A DNA stretch of 64,000 nt from Mycteria americana (taxonomy: Eukaryota > Chordata > Aves > Ciconiiformes > Ciconiidae), in assembly GCF_035582795.1 (NCBI RefSeq), contig NC_134373.1:16018001-16082000 (forward strand), written 5' to 3'. How positions within the stretch are numbered: the first letter of the stretch is position 1; each line of letters opens with the position of its first letter. The notes under the pieces are model-generated. The model did not search any database. It was not told the DNA's origin and saw nothing but the letters and a program-made list of their open reading frames with translations. Of the stretch, positions 27,761 through 41,200 are shown in pieces. The position numbers were made by a program, and so were the translations under genes.

Positions 27761-30700
27761 AGTGGTATTCATGCAATCACCCAGCATAAATAATAGTCAC
27801 AGTCATACAAAGGTTTGCAGGCCCAGGCCCACGCTTGAGGTTAATTTAGAGCAGTCTGTTAGCAAGCAATCAATTTGCTCCTTCCTTTTACAAGAACAAT
27901 ACCATCAAATCAAGGCGCAGGCTCCGGCAAATTTGATAGTCCTTCAGCCATGCAGAAGTCATAAGTGCTTCACACACCCTCTCTGTTCCCAAATACTTGC
28001 TCACCAGTGAGCGTGGGGCGGCTGCAACCATTGGTCCAGTTGTTTTCCATCACATGCGACAGTGTATTCTTGCAGGCATCCCTGTCAGCTCCCATTAACT
28101 CACATGGCTCATTCCTCTGCTCCCAAGGCACCTTTCCTCCATTCAGACTCCTGGAAGAGCTTGCAAAAGCAGGACAGCCACCTCACAGAGCCAGGGCACG
28201 TTCAGAAACCAATCTGCCACACAGTGGGCAACCTCCTTTCTCCCCAAGCAGGAGAGTAGCAGGTGGTAGCCAAGCTGCCAGAAGGCAGGGCTTTTTGGCC
28301 TGGAAACTATTTGTGGAAGCTTAGAGCTGTGTGAGAACGCGCATACCTGTTGCAACAAGGCAGCAGTTCTTCCGCTCCCCCGCACAGCAGCAATCCATTT
28401 ACTGCTGTCTAACAGCCATGGTGCCCCGAACCCCGTCATTGTACCAGGCTGAGGTACAAGCACCCGAGGATGGAGTAAGAGTCAGCTTGTGACATACTGG
28501 ATACTGAAGGCTGCTGAGCAGGGATTGAAGTTGCTGCATTTCTGTTATTTAGGTGTTGCAGAGTTCCTGCATCTCCCGGGGTTCAGCTCTAAGGCAAATG
28601 CATGGAGCTAGAGCATCAGTGTGCAGCACAAAATACCAGTGGTCTTAAAGGAAGGGATGGAATAAACATAATACTTATAATCAATAACTCCCAGCTAACA
28701 AGCCCTGCGTGAGCAAGTCAGTTGCTTTTGAGTCCAAGAAACTACAAAGCCAGAGTATGCATTTTCATGTTAGTGATGACATGAGGGCATAAATATTATT
28801 CCCAGAATTAAAAATAATGTATCTGAGAACAGTGAATTAGGATCCAACAGTGACATGAAAAGTGCAGCTTATTTCCATGCTGGCAGTAGGCTTTATCAAT
28901 GAAGATGTAGGGAAGTTGACAAGGGTAATAAAGTCGCCTTAGCTAGATCTGAGCCTTGCTTATTCTGTATCAGGGTCTGGGCCAATATGAAACAATGCTA
29001 CCAAGTGCCAATTTCCACACTTTGACAATATGAACTTTGCTTTTTCTGACACCCTTATTTGCTTCCCCTCTCTCACCCCAAAAGATAAACGACCAAATAT
29101 GACTTACTGTTTTTCTCTTACTGTTCCAATAGATTTTTGTTCCTTTCCTGGATTCATGGCCTAGGGAAATTTGGTCAGGGCAAGAGCCTTAATGGGTGAA
29201 TAGCACCTTCTCTTTTATATATGACCATTCATTCCCTCCCAGCCTCCCCTCCCCAAGGCTTCTGAACACAAAGCACTTGTAGGAATCATTTAGTCTATTG
29301 CTGAAACACAGTCCCTGAGCCAGCAGATACACAGCACTGCTGGAGCATCTCGTTCCATCAGTTAAATTAAAGAACTAAACCGAGCTGATGGCTGGGCCCA
29401 GCAAGCTCTCTTTTAGAGAGGATACCCAGGGCCTTCTGCCGTAAAGCTCTGAAGGGGAAGATGATCGCTTTACCCTTGCTGCAGTGTCTGAGTCATTACT
29501 GAGTTGGAAGCGACTGTTAAAAAAAAAAAAAAGCCTTTTTTGGTGAGACTAGAAAGTTGGCAGCCAAGCAGGCACAGCACTGGATGTCTCACTGCCAGGC
29601 TTGTGACAGAGCTGACCTGCCTGGATGCCAGCAGGGAGGTGGGAGCAGAGCGTGCCAGCGCCCGTGAGTCGCTCGGCACTGCAGAGACCACAGCAGAGAA
29701 GCTTCAGAGAGGTTCAGAGGCGGCCCCAGCACTGATACCCCATATAAAGAACAAACATTTCCTGCCTAATGGTGTCACTGGAGCATCACTTGCCCACCTG
29801 CAGCCACGTTTCACTGTCGTCGAGGTAACCGAGACACCCACCAGGGACACATTTTACCTGGTTCCTCTGCCCTTTCAGTTCTACATCCTCTCCTCTTTGG
29901 CCAAGGCAAAAGGCCTCAGCTGCCTTATCACCACTACTATCACTTGTATGTATGTCAATTGTAATTAAGATTTTGCTCCAAGTTACACTGGTTTTAATGG
30001 GGAATCCTGCAAGATTTGTCCTTGTGACTTTTTACTGGCCTAGCATTGATCTATTTAAACTACTTTTCCCATTAAAGAGATGATCAAGTGCTTGTGCCAA
30101 GATGTTGGTGCAGATACAGAGCTATGACTGATGCTTTTTGCCTCCTGCAAGCAAGGCTTTTCTTTACAGGAGCATTAACATCAGAGCAATTGCATGTACT
30201 TCATTTATCTTGGGTTCAGGCTCCTCTATAGAGGAAATAGGAATGACCTGAAAAGTAGGGGAAAAAATTCTTTCCACTCCAGCCCTCCCCCAAATCTTTT
30301 TGTGGGAAACACAACTGTGTTTTGAATGCTAAAATTCACACAGATTTAAAAATACTTATCTTCAAGGAATGTTGCCATGGAAACCCTTATCTTCTCTCCT
30401 TCCCCACCCTCCATATGTGAGGAACATTTTCTTCGTCTTCTTTTTTCCTGCATGTGGTAGTTCCTCTTCCCCGTCTGCTACCGCCGAAAACCTGGCATTG
30501 AATCCTAAGAGATGTCAAACAGGCCTTTTGTTTAGTTGAAAAGTGATTGCTAAAAAACAGTCCTGAGCTCAACTAGAGAGAGATGCCAAGACGGGTACAT
30601 ATTCTCAGGCTCTAGAGAAAGATGCCTGGAATATTTGCCAGCAACTCCTGCTTTGGACAAGTGGAAAGAAGCAGCAAGAGCTGCCACGGTAATTACAACA

Positions 30701-33700
30701 GTTCCACTTCCTGGTGGCATAACCCACAAGTGATGAAGATTTTCCTGCTCATTAGAAGCCTTTTTTCCCCTTCCCTGTCACTCTTGATAAAAGGGGTAGG
30801 GAAGTGGGTGAAGTTCTGTATGCTAAAAGTGCTTTCGTGAAGGTACTGCTCTACCCCATTCCTCTTGCCCTAAAGCTACAAGAGGATCCAAGCACGGGAA
30901 GGAAGCCAATAAACTGTAGACTTCACTCTGCTGATCAGAATACATCTGTAACCAAGGATCAATGTCAGGGAGCCCCTTCTGTAGCATTAACAGAAGCCTT
31001 GGGAAGGTCATACATGGCCCTGTTGAGGGGCGAGACCCTACAGATCTCTCCTGCTGTCAGTGAGAACGCGTACATAGCACCCGAGACAGAAAGACCGAGA
31101 AGGCAATGCTACTTACCTGTAAGTTAAGCAGTACCAAAATGTTCAGGAACAAACTATGCAGGTGAGATAGATATATTGTTTTCCCAGTTTGGATTGCCAG
31201 CAGCCCCAGGTTCCTATAACTGCACAGCTAATGGGGGAGCTGGCACGAGAGCTGCCCGAGGTATTTTAAATCAGCAAACGTCCACTCTGCCCAACAACCA
31301 ACATTTACTTTTGCAGCAAGTAGGACAGAAGTTGCCAAGACCATCCTTTCCATTTAATGACAGAAAATAAAACATACAGCCCTCAACTCTCTGCTGCATG
31401 CCACAGCCATTACCAGCAAGTCCTTAAACTGCTGGGAATCAATTAGCGGTGGCCTGACTGCTCCTGGCACCTGTGCTGGCTGCCTGCTTCTGAGAGCAGC
31501 AGGTTGCATAGGCACAGAGATATATTTAGCCTCTTACCTTCCATGAGTTTGTAGCCCTCTGTAGAAGCTTGTTCTACAGTAAGAGCCCAAGGAATGAAAT
31601 TACAGCTTTTCAAAACCATCCTGTGGAATCTGTGAAGCAGCTTTCTGGTGTAGAGCAGGAGTATGAAGCATAAAAAGCAATAATTCCCTATATTATAGAA
31701 GCAACCTCCCCCTCTTGGCTTTGTTCCTAGACTAAGGCATTTTTTTCCACAGGTTGCAATGCTTGCCCGCATCGCCATGTTACAGCCAGAAGGGTCTCTG
31801 GGCCTTAGATGTGTCCTTGGTGCATGGGTCTCAGCAGGACTGACAAAACCCTGTTCTCTATTGACTGGACTCCTGAGATTGGCTATCTGCTACAGTGCAG
31901 GTGCTGACTCAGGCTCTTCCCCAGGCTGGCATCTAACAATGCTTCGGCTTTGGCTGCAATCTTGTGACACATCTAGCATAGCCTCCCTATGCCCAGTCAT
32001 CTTTTTTTTTTCCCACAAAAGTTGTAGGAACATAGCAGTGTTGAGATTTCAAACCCCAATCCCTGTCAAATGCAGCTGATTTGGCCCAAGGGCTCAGAAG
32101 TTACTTCTAGTAAGAAGAGAAAGGGGAAAATGGCCAAACATAAGTGGGGAGGGGGACGCGCTCTACAAACACAAGTCTTCCTTAGGAAGACTTAGAACCA
32201 GCTGACTGTGCATGCCGGACAAGGGGTGAGGGGAGAAATGGGACAAAACTGGTATTTCAAGCTTCCAATCAAAATAGATTAAAACTTCATGAGAAAGCTC
32301 TGATCCATGAATGTTCCCATACAAAAAAGGGGGTTCGCTGCACAAGAAAAGGATCCACAGCTGGGCTGAGGAGTATTGCACTAAATCTTGAGAGTTAGGC
32401 TGTTTGAAATGACTGACACACAGAGCAAGGAATGGAAACTTACAGACTTCAGCAAGCAACGTGGCTGTGACCTCAGCGTCACTCTGAGCAGTGCAAAACA
32501 AATGCTTGAGAGCGCCTTACCCCCCTCCTTTCCCTCCACGCTCAACACATTTCCTTAACTGATGAGTCAGGGTGGTTTTTTGACAGCAGTTTTGAGCAAA
32601 CACAAACTCATCGTTGGCTTTCTCCAGCACTTTGGGCCACATTCTTCTCTCCTATCAGTCATGGACTCCTGGAGCATGCTTGGTTACTGACCTGGACTAA
32701 GAGCACAGTCTTACAGGATGCGATACCTGTGCAGACTGACAGAAAATTAGTAACAAATTATATGGAATTACTCCCATTTTTGATTCCTGTAACTGGGGAA
32801 GGGCTGTTGCAAGGCAGTCACACTGGCCCGTACAGCTCCAGCAAGGCAGAGAAATGCTGTAGTAGAAGTCAGGACAATTACACTTGGGAAGCTTTTCTGG
32901 TGTCTGAAAGCTTCACTCCTATGACACTGCTACAAGAAACCAGGTCTTCGCCACTCAATTATATGACAGTCAGCTATTCCTTGTCCGGTTCCTAGCAGGG
33001 ACAGTGCTATCCTACCATTTTTTCCTCAAGAAGGCAATAACTTAGCCTCCATTTTGCCTCCTCTGCACACCAGGGATGCTTTAAAGTAAAATTCTTTACC
33101 ACACTGATTTCTCCAGAAGGTTTAGGAAACATCTGCAACCTTCAAGAAAAACAGGCCTTTTTGCAAAAGCAGTGAAGCAAAGCCTAACATGAATTGCCAT
33201 TGGGGACATGACCAACCTTCAGTTAAATGGAGGTCAGATTAGCAAGAGCTTTCTTGCAGTTCATTATAAAAATCAATGCAAGAGAGGCAGCAAGCTGAAC
33301 TGCACAACCCTCCTTTTTCTGCCCAGCAGACAAAAAACAGTAGAAGAGCATCTCTGTCTCACCTCTCTCCCAACATGAACTGCACTGGCGGGGGTCTGAA
33401 TCTCTACAGCTCCACCAAAAGCAGAGCTGACACATTAAACCCAAGAGCAGAATTTTCTTTGTCTGGTGCCCACAGAGGCTGGCATCAGACGTTAACCGCA
33501 TAAGAGCTGACAGGACTGCATTCAGGCTGGCACTCAGCAGCAATACAAGAGCCACAACATTTTATAAGAGCAGCAGATTTCCTGACCTGGAAGGTGCCGG
33601 TGAAAGGAACACTGTCTGTAGAAAGGGGAATTGCAGCTACCAGGTATGTGTCCCTAGGTAAAGTGTGCCCTGTCTGCAGAGGCAGCAGACAGGAGCTCTA

Positions 33701-33911
33701 ACGGGAGCCACACGCTCCTGGCCTGCTCTGTGGTGCATCGGTAGCTGCGTGCAAAAGCAGCTCGGGCATACAAAGCTGCAGGCTGAGCAACACCTCGCCT
33801 ACCACCACACAGCTTTTGGGTGGGAAGGGAGCTAGGAACTGGAGCTAACACAGAAGTCAGGTTTATGGGGAAAAGACTTATAAAGATCAGGTAAAGGGTG
33901 ATCCTATGTAA

Positions 33912-33931
33912 GGGGGGGGCGGGGGGAAGGG
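33912..33931 (+). other. Potential G-quadruplex tract
   Basis: Runs of 8, 6 and 3 guanines separated by C and AA fit a G-quadruplex pattern on the plus strand. It lies roughly 1.2 kb beyond the CYP20A1 stop codon, antisense to that gene. Confidence 0.35.
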
Positions 33932-34527
33932 AGAAACACAACCTGAAAAGGAAGTCAGATGGCAATTACTCCTACAAGATGACGGGGTAAGAGGTTCCTG
34001 CCTCGCAAGCCGTTCAGTGGGGCTCTGAAAAATCTTTCAGGAGCTGGCCTATGATGGCCAAAAGAGAAAGAAAGAAGCAGGGAAAAGCATGTGAACACGT
34101 GGCATGCGATGCTGCTTTGGCTGGCACCTGTTCTGGAGGAGGAAAAGGATTCTTTGAAAGGCTTTTAAGTTATTAACGACATTAATCCAGAGCCCTATAA
34201 AATCAGCACTCTCCCTTTCCAGTGTTTGCATGACCACTCTCATGCTGACCCAGTGCTGAATGAATTGCAAGCATCTGTCAATTTCTGATGCTGATTAGAC
34301 TAGACACTGCCCTCCGAACTGTCAGGATAGAGAATCCCTTTCTCGGGGCTTTGTTCTGTGGTTTTATTTCATTTCGTTATATTATTACTGATGCTTCTGT
34401 TTTCTCAGGGGCCAAACCAATTTTATTCCTCTTGGTTTACTAGCATTTCTCAGCCATCCTTTCTCTTGCAACCCCACAGCATGGCAAGATTACACAGCAA
34501 GAGAACTGGTGGTGCAATTCCCACCCC

Positions 34528-34572
34528 ACTTTATTTCTCTCTTTCTCTCTCTCTCACACACACTCACACATA
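34528..34572. repeat. (CT)n/(CA)n compound microsatellite
   Basis: A TTTCTCTC tract passes into CACACACTCACACA. It is low-complexity DNA at the likely 3' end of the CYP20A1 transcript. Confidence 0.75.
34530..34535 (-). terminator. CYP20A1: Candidate CYP20A1 poly(A) signal
   Basis: Plus TTTATT is AATAAA on the minus strand, 574 bases after the CYP20A1 stop codon. It is followed by GTGGGGTGGG, a plausible G/U-rich downstream element. A variant ATTAAA lies nearer the stop at 34,922-34,927. Which signal is used cannot be told from sequence alone. Confidence 0.35.
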
Positions 34573-35108
34573 CTTCTCACAAGATATATCTGCTCTTCTT
34601 GACAGTTATAGCTATAGCTCAAGGGAAGGAAAGACACTTTGAATAAAAATACCTATATATAGAGAAAGGCTTTGTCCTTGTGTCTCCAAGGTCTTATCTA
34701 GCTAGGATCCAAGAAGAAGCATTCCCCTGGATAAGAGAAGCACTCTTATCCAGCTCTGGCTGCTGTTGGAAAGGGGCTGGATTAACCAGAAGTCTGGTCT
34801 TTGACTAGCTGGCACCCAACAGTTCGTACATACACCACTGCAAGGTTTTGTTGCTTCCTTTGCAGTGGTTTGGCCAGAGATCCAAAAGCAAATGTAAAAA
34901 AGGCATACAGATTAAATCTACTTTAATATGACTACTAGTCGAGTTAGAAAAAGTACCCAAGAGAGGTATGCCATTAAGAACCTGGAAGGTAACAAAATCC
35001 GGATGTAAAATTCCTTGGCTGAATCAGTGTGGTGCCAGCATGATTCCCCCTAAGACGCTTGCTCAGAACTTCACTGCTGGCACTTTTAGCCCCTTGTTTT
35101 GCTTGCTC

Positions 35109-35259
35109 TTAGCTCCTCTTAGACACTGTGATCCAGGCTTCCTCCTTTGGTGAGGTTACCAGCTCATATTTGGTTTCCATGACTTGTCCTTTCACTGGGT
35201 GGAGATACAGTTTCCTTACCAGAACACTCAGCAGAACTGTAGCCACCATATAGGCAAAC
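35109..35259 (-). CDS. CYP20A1: CYP20A1 coding exon 13 with stop
   Basis: Encodes residues 415-463 (FAYMVATVLL ... AWITVSKRS) and the TAA stop at 35,109-35,111, completing R414 with its first base. The acceptor is CCCTCAG. This C-terminal part of the P450 fold matches the human CYP20A1 C-terminus closely, differing in the last residue. Confidence 0.96.
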
Positions 35260-38200
35260 CTGAGGGAAGAGGCAAGAGAAAAGAATAAAAACCTTGCTAT
35301 GATGTAAATCCACCAAAGGACAACTGCCAGCTTGGACAGATTGTCTCAGCAGTAACAGGAAGAAGCTGAAAGCACCTTCTCTCCTGTCTGCCACAGACAC
35401 ACACAAAGACCTCCTTCCCTATGCTCACCTCAACTCCGGGCACTCCTGGCTTCCTGAAAACCCCAACAAGGAGAGGTTTTTCATGGCCAATTCCTCATTG
35501 AATCTCTCTGGGTCAAACCTATGAAAGACAAAACACACTGAGGCTTTCTGTGCGGGCACAGGATCCTTTCCCCGGACACATGTGCGCACACACACAAGTA
35601 AGAAACTGGCAACGAAATACAGAATCTCACTAATTTTCTCTCTCTAAATCATGCTGGATAATTCCACACAGATATATGAAGGCAATTGTGCATCCACTCC
35701 ATCTATGTTCCCAGCTGGTCAGCTGTGTCCCAGCTTGGTCAAAATGCTGATAAACTGAGTTAGTGTGACAGAGGGCTGGAACTAATATGCATTACCTCTC
35801 AGCAGTGGGCATTTAGCTTGAGTACACAGCTGAGCTGATGCTGCTACCTGCCCCCTATTCCCCTCCAGGGCACATACAATCTGATTTGTCTCCCTCTCTC
35901 TCCCCCCCATCCCTTCCTCTCTCACTTCCAAAAATATTTCCCTTTTCTTCTTACCCCTCACCCTTCTCTTCAAGCAGCTGGTGTGTGTATGTGTATGTGC
36001 TGGGGGAGGGAAGCTGGTGACTCATTCAAGTGAGAAAAGTGGTTTCCAGCATTAGGATAGTGGAGGCTGTGAGAAAACTATTATCCAGGGCTGGCATGAA
36101 TTAAAACAAGATTCCCATAATCAACTAACCACAGGGAGACTAATAAAATATCATTCAATTTAAATATATATATAAAAAAAAAACAAACAGGAAATTTGAT
36201 GGATGGAAGGCAGTTCTCTTTCACTTTCTGCTAAATATTTCTGCTTATACTTCAAGCCTTTGGCTCCCTGCCTAAACATCCAAGCTCTGCTTCTACCAAG
36301 GTGAAAAGGCATGTGGGTGCTGACCCTCAGTAAAAGCAGCATCAAACTTACATTGAACTGAACTGGCAAATTACAGATGTTGTAATAGGAAAGAAAATGC
36401 AGCTGCCTAGCAAAAAAATAGGAAGGGCAAACAGCCACACACAGTGTTTTTGTAGAGTAGGTAGGTGAAAGGATCACAAAGAGCTGATCTCCTATCTCCA
36501 TCACAGAAACACACATCTACCTCAGGCTAACCTCAACCTTCTCCTTGGAATAAACACACTGTGTTCATAGCAGTCCTCACTGTCCCTCCCACGAGGCCGC
36601 AGCAAACCCTTCCTAAACACAGTGTGTGTCCTATCCTAGTGGGCAATCCCTGCCAAGATGCTCATAGATCAGTGTATCAATGCCTGACCCTTTTGTAAGA
36701 GCTACACTTGCGGGAGAGGACAAGTGCTGTTCTAAAGGCTCTATTCTTTCTCCTAAATCTCAGCTGTCTGTTCTCTCTGTCTAGAATAACTGACCCACAT
36801 TTTTTTCCCAGCCCAAGTGAAGTATGTAAGATACATGTTAAAATTTGCCACCTGGAGGCCACAGGAAGCTACAGCAATTTTTTCTTTAACCTCTGAAATG
36901 CTGGCCTGGATCCAGTTTTGTTTTCACAGATAGAAGTAATGAGGTAGAATTTTCCTTTCCCCTGAAAAAACAAAACTTCAGACTGACATCTCCTCCCTTG
37001 CATCATTGTTTCATGATGACAAGCAGTGATTCCAAAGCCATTCAAATCACTGTTTCTCTCTCACAGAAAACCTTAAAAATAATTTACCAGCATTTGCCAG
37101 GGAAGCTGCGTGCGTTTGTGTGTGTGCATGCAAAAATATTGTTATTAAACTCTAACACACACACGCAGTGTGGAGCATGGGAGGATCGTGACTTGAATTG
37201 CCACAAAATCCCACCCATGGAGACAAACAAACCAAGACCTTCATAAACTGATTTTCTTACAGGCTCCCTTTCATCTCCAAAATCTGCTTAAGGCAGGCCC
37301 CGCAGCTAAACAGGCTGTGCTGTAAGATCTAAAGAATATTAATTAAAGAAGGAAAGGAATTAGTTGCAATAGAAGTCTTGATTCTACATACTTGTACGGT
37401 GATGGCCACGATGAACTATCCTGCAGCATCACACCAAGAGCATAAAGCACAAGTGTCTGCAAAGAAAATTAGGAGATGTATGTCAGAGCAGAAAGAAATG
37501 CACAATTAAAGACACCTCTGGACAGCCCTGCTGGATGATGATTATTCTGTAGACTACTCATATCTATTAGGTGGATTAAAAAGATAACATGCTATATTCA
37601 TCTACAGATTTCCATAATCCATGCCCAAATGTTAGGATTTTAACTTCTAAGGCCAATGCTACAACTGTTGGCGGTTAGAAAGGGTGTGATCCCGTTCCTC
37701 TACTCTTGCTGCCATGTACGTATGGACTACTTTATTCTCTGCAATGGAAGGTACCACTCTGTGTGGGAAATATGGGTGATATGATCAGGCCTGAAATCAT
37801 GCTCTTTTATGCACAACTGAGCCCATAAGCCCCTTCAAAAGATGGTGGACCTTGCAGACCCAGAACTGGAAGCAAATCTGCTCAGCAAGAGAACATTAAT
37901 TCCCAGAACCTCTCCCACAGAGGAACTGCAGGGCAAACTTTGAGCTAAATTGTACTTTCTGATGACAGAGCAGCTGCTCAGGTTCAAGAGTGTCAGAAGA
38001 AATGGTCTTCCTGCCTCACCCCTCTGCGGGAAGAAGAGGAAACAGCAAATTCCCCTCCAGGAAAGGAGAGTGGCCTAGTGCTCCCAGTACTGTCCTACCT
38101 CTTTGGGGATAGTATGTTGGTCGACTCTGCCGTCCAGCTCCTGCAGCTGTGCAGCGATGGGAGTAAGCTTTGCTGTTCGCACTGTCTCACAGAGGACTTG

Positions 38201-41200
38201 CCGACAGTATCTGCAACCAGTAAGACTCGGTTAGTTTAACCCTCCCAGAGAGAAGCTTGTCCATGTCCTTGTGGCAGCAGGGAGAGCTGTCACCTGCTGC
38301 ATTTAGGGTCACAGTCTGCTCCTGGAGCTGTCTCAAGCCACACTGAGGCACTGCATCTTTTTTCTGGCAAGGAGTCCCAGCATCTTTGCAAGAAGCATTA
38401 AATGTCATTATCAGCTTTTAGGGAAGGTTATCGAAATCTCTCTTCACCACACTTTTTTCAGATTTTAAACCAGACTAACTTTGCTAAAAAGCATAAACAC
38501 ACCAGCCCTTTTCCTGGACCTCGCACCCATGCAAGAAGCAGCAAGAAACCCACATATTCAATACTCCCTTACTGAAACTCTAACACTAGTCCAAATACAA
38601 AATGCACCCAGTTGCACTAACAGATGCAAGAAAAATAAAGGCACACTCTTGACCACTCATCATCCTAGTTCTGTGGCCCTTTGAAAAGATTATCCCATAC
38701 TTTCTCTCTAAATATGTCTAACATGAATCCAACTGTTAAAATGACTGACTACCTCTACTTTTGGAAAACTAAGACAGAAATCAAACAAGACAGTAAGCAA
38801 ACAAATTTTGGCCTGGCAGCCAGGGCACTGATTCTGTGCTCTCCTCTGCCAATGAACCTAAAGGGTTTCCTATAGACACCCTGAAGAGAGCAGCTTGGTC
38901 CCCACGTCTGGAGCCCTACAGCAGATTCTGTGCTGCAAGTCATCCTGTGGTTTGACCACTTCCAGAAAAAAGAAGGGAGTAGCTTTTGGATGCCTTCTCT
39001 TGGCCCAGTACAGGCTGGGCATCAGGCTCCAGCACATGAAGCCCCTGTCCTCACCACATGAGATAACCTTCCTTTGCAGTTCCTTCCATGGGACCCACCT
39101 GAGCTGCTCGATTTTCTCATGTGTAATTGGTCCCTTCCCCAGAACACGGTCCATCTCCTTGTAGAGATTCTGCTGAACATCTTCTGAGGTTGTCAGGAAA
39201 TAGACTGCCCAGGTACACACTGAGGAAGAAATCAAGACAAGACTGGACCCAGAAAATTCAATCCTTTACAAACTGCATTTGGTTGTCTTACTTCCTGTAT
39301 TTGCAACATTACTTTTTGACCCAGAAAAGAGTGACCTCTGTTCACAGCAGGCTGTACCGATTCTGTATTCAGTGGCAGGAGTAGAGGCTGAACTCCTGTG
39401 TAACAAGAGACCCTGCAAGCTAAAATTCTCTTTCCAATGCTATGAGGAGCTTAGGGAGCTGTGCAGGAGACCGAGCCATTCAGCCTCACAGCTCTGGAGA
39501 AGGGACCACACAGCCCAGCAAACCCTGGGGAACCAGGGTTATTAGACCAACCATGCCAATGAAAGGATGGTCTGTCCAAAGTATCAGAAAACGCCCTTAT
39601 TTAGGGCATTCCCCAGCACATCATAGGTTAGTGCTCCAGACAGCCAACACCTGGGCCTCCTGACAGGGAGCAACAAGAACAGTACAGCTCTCTGCAGCAG
39701 GCTGGCCAGCACTTGTCTCCCCTATATCTATTTTGTGAGGTACTCAAGAGATATCTTCAATAGCAGAGTGAAAAAGAAACCTTGCATAACAAATAAGCGT
39801 GTAGGACGCAGTTTCCCTAAAGCTACAAGGAAATGTTTCTACCACTCCAAACTGTCTATTCATGAGAACTATCTGGAATCCCTGAAGAGTCCAGCCCCTT
39901 AAAATGCCAGTCTTCCTGGAGTACTTAGAGAGGATATTCTCTGGGGAGAGTATTATCACAGTTGCCAAATTTACTTTCCACATTCTTTTACACCCAGCTG
40001 CACCTGGGAGGTTTTCTTTGGAGTCCCAGCCCCACTGGCTGAGATACAGAGCCTGATAATCATCCCCCTATTGTAAGAGATTTTACACAGCTCCAGTTTG
40101 TATTTTTATTTGGGTTTTTTTTCTTCATAATCTTTGCACAAATCCCAAAGTAGCTCCTTTGAAAGTCTTCCATACATGGAACACACCTATCCTCCAGAAA
40201 TTCAAAGCGGCCAGTCAGATTCCAGTACTCTGCTCTAATTTCCTTCCCATGTGCCAGAACCTATTTTACAACATGATCTTTGTGGCTTACATCTTTTGGT
40301 GCTTTTTCATTAAATTTAGCATCAGTTGGCTGGGGTTAGAATGCAAGCGAAAAGCATTCTAAATGCAAGGGAAAAAATTCTAAGGTTCACCAAAAGACTG
40401 GGAAGGTTGTCAAACACAGCTTAGTTTCAACTCACTAGCTGTGAGGCTGTGTCAAGAGTCCGCTGTAAAATTAGCTTCTTCTATACATCTGCAGCTCAGG
40501 AGAAACAGAATGATTAATATAATTTTTTATTAGCCTAGAATAAGTCTCATGTCATCACACACAGTTTTAGACAGCTGAGTGTAAGGATGGAAAGTTACCT
40601 ACAATCTGTACTTACAGTTAGCCGTGATTATGCATCCTGCCAAGGAGAAAATCATTGTATCTTCCAGAATCTAGGAAATAAAATCTACTTCAGAGAGTGA
40701 AGTTCATAAGACTGCAAAGATAAAAAAAGAAGTGGCACATTCTCCATTCAAGTGCATGAAATCTCTAGTGCAGAGAGCAGGAAACCCATCTAGAAGACAC
40801 AGAGTGAACTCTCTACAGAACTTCCACTGGAACGGCACATGAGACATGCTTAATACTAACATACTTCTGGTTTATAAAAATAGCAACAAAGCAGTGGCGA
40901 GGCAAGCTAGCAAAGTCTAATGCAATTAAACATTGTAGGAATGGAAAAGAATGAGAAACCCTGCTTTAGTAAGGAATCTGACCTAAGATGCAAAAACTTA
41001 AATTAATCAAAGGCTACAATGTAATGAGCTTGTACTAGCGAAAATCCATTACTGTGTAATGACACAACAGCTGCACAGACCTGCTGGTCACTCAGGCTCC
41101 CCTGCAGCAAGGTGTCTATAAAGATGTGCCTGTTGAATGATCTGCCTCGGCGCTCCTTTGTAACTTTCCTTAAGGTGGATTCCATCTCCATCAGAGCTTT

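Larger units (their letters stand above)
19901..34500. other. Intergenic DNA between ABI2 and CYP20A1
   Basis: About 14.6 kb with no supported gene. ABI2 transcribes leftward away from it and CYP20A1 ends toward it from the right. Open frames up to 154 codons occur (for example 29,504-29,968 plus), but none has a recognisable domain or splice-consistent extension. It holds an AT-rich homeodomain-motif cluster (22,345-22,620) and a possible relic repeat (about 27,600-27,760). Confidence 0.6.

Noticed and set aside
29504-29968. 154-codon plus-strand open frame in the intergenic region
   Set aside because: Begins in a poly-lysine run from an A tract, has no recognisable domain and no nearby promoter or exon partners.
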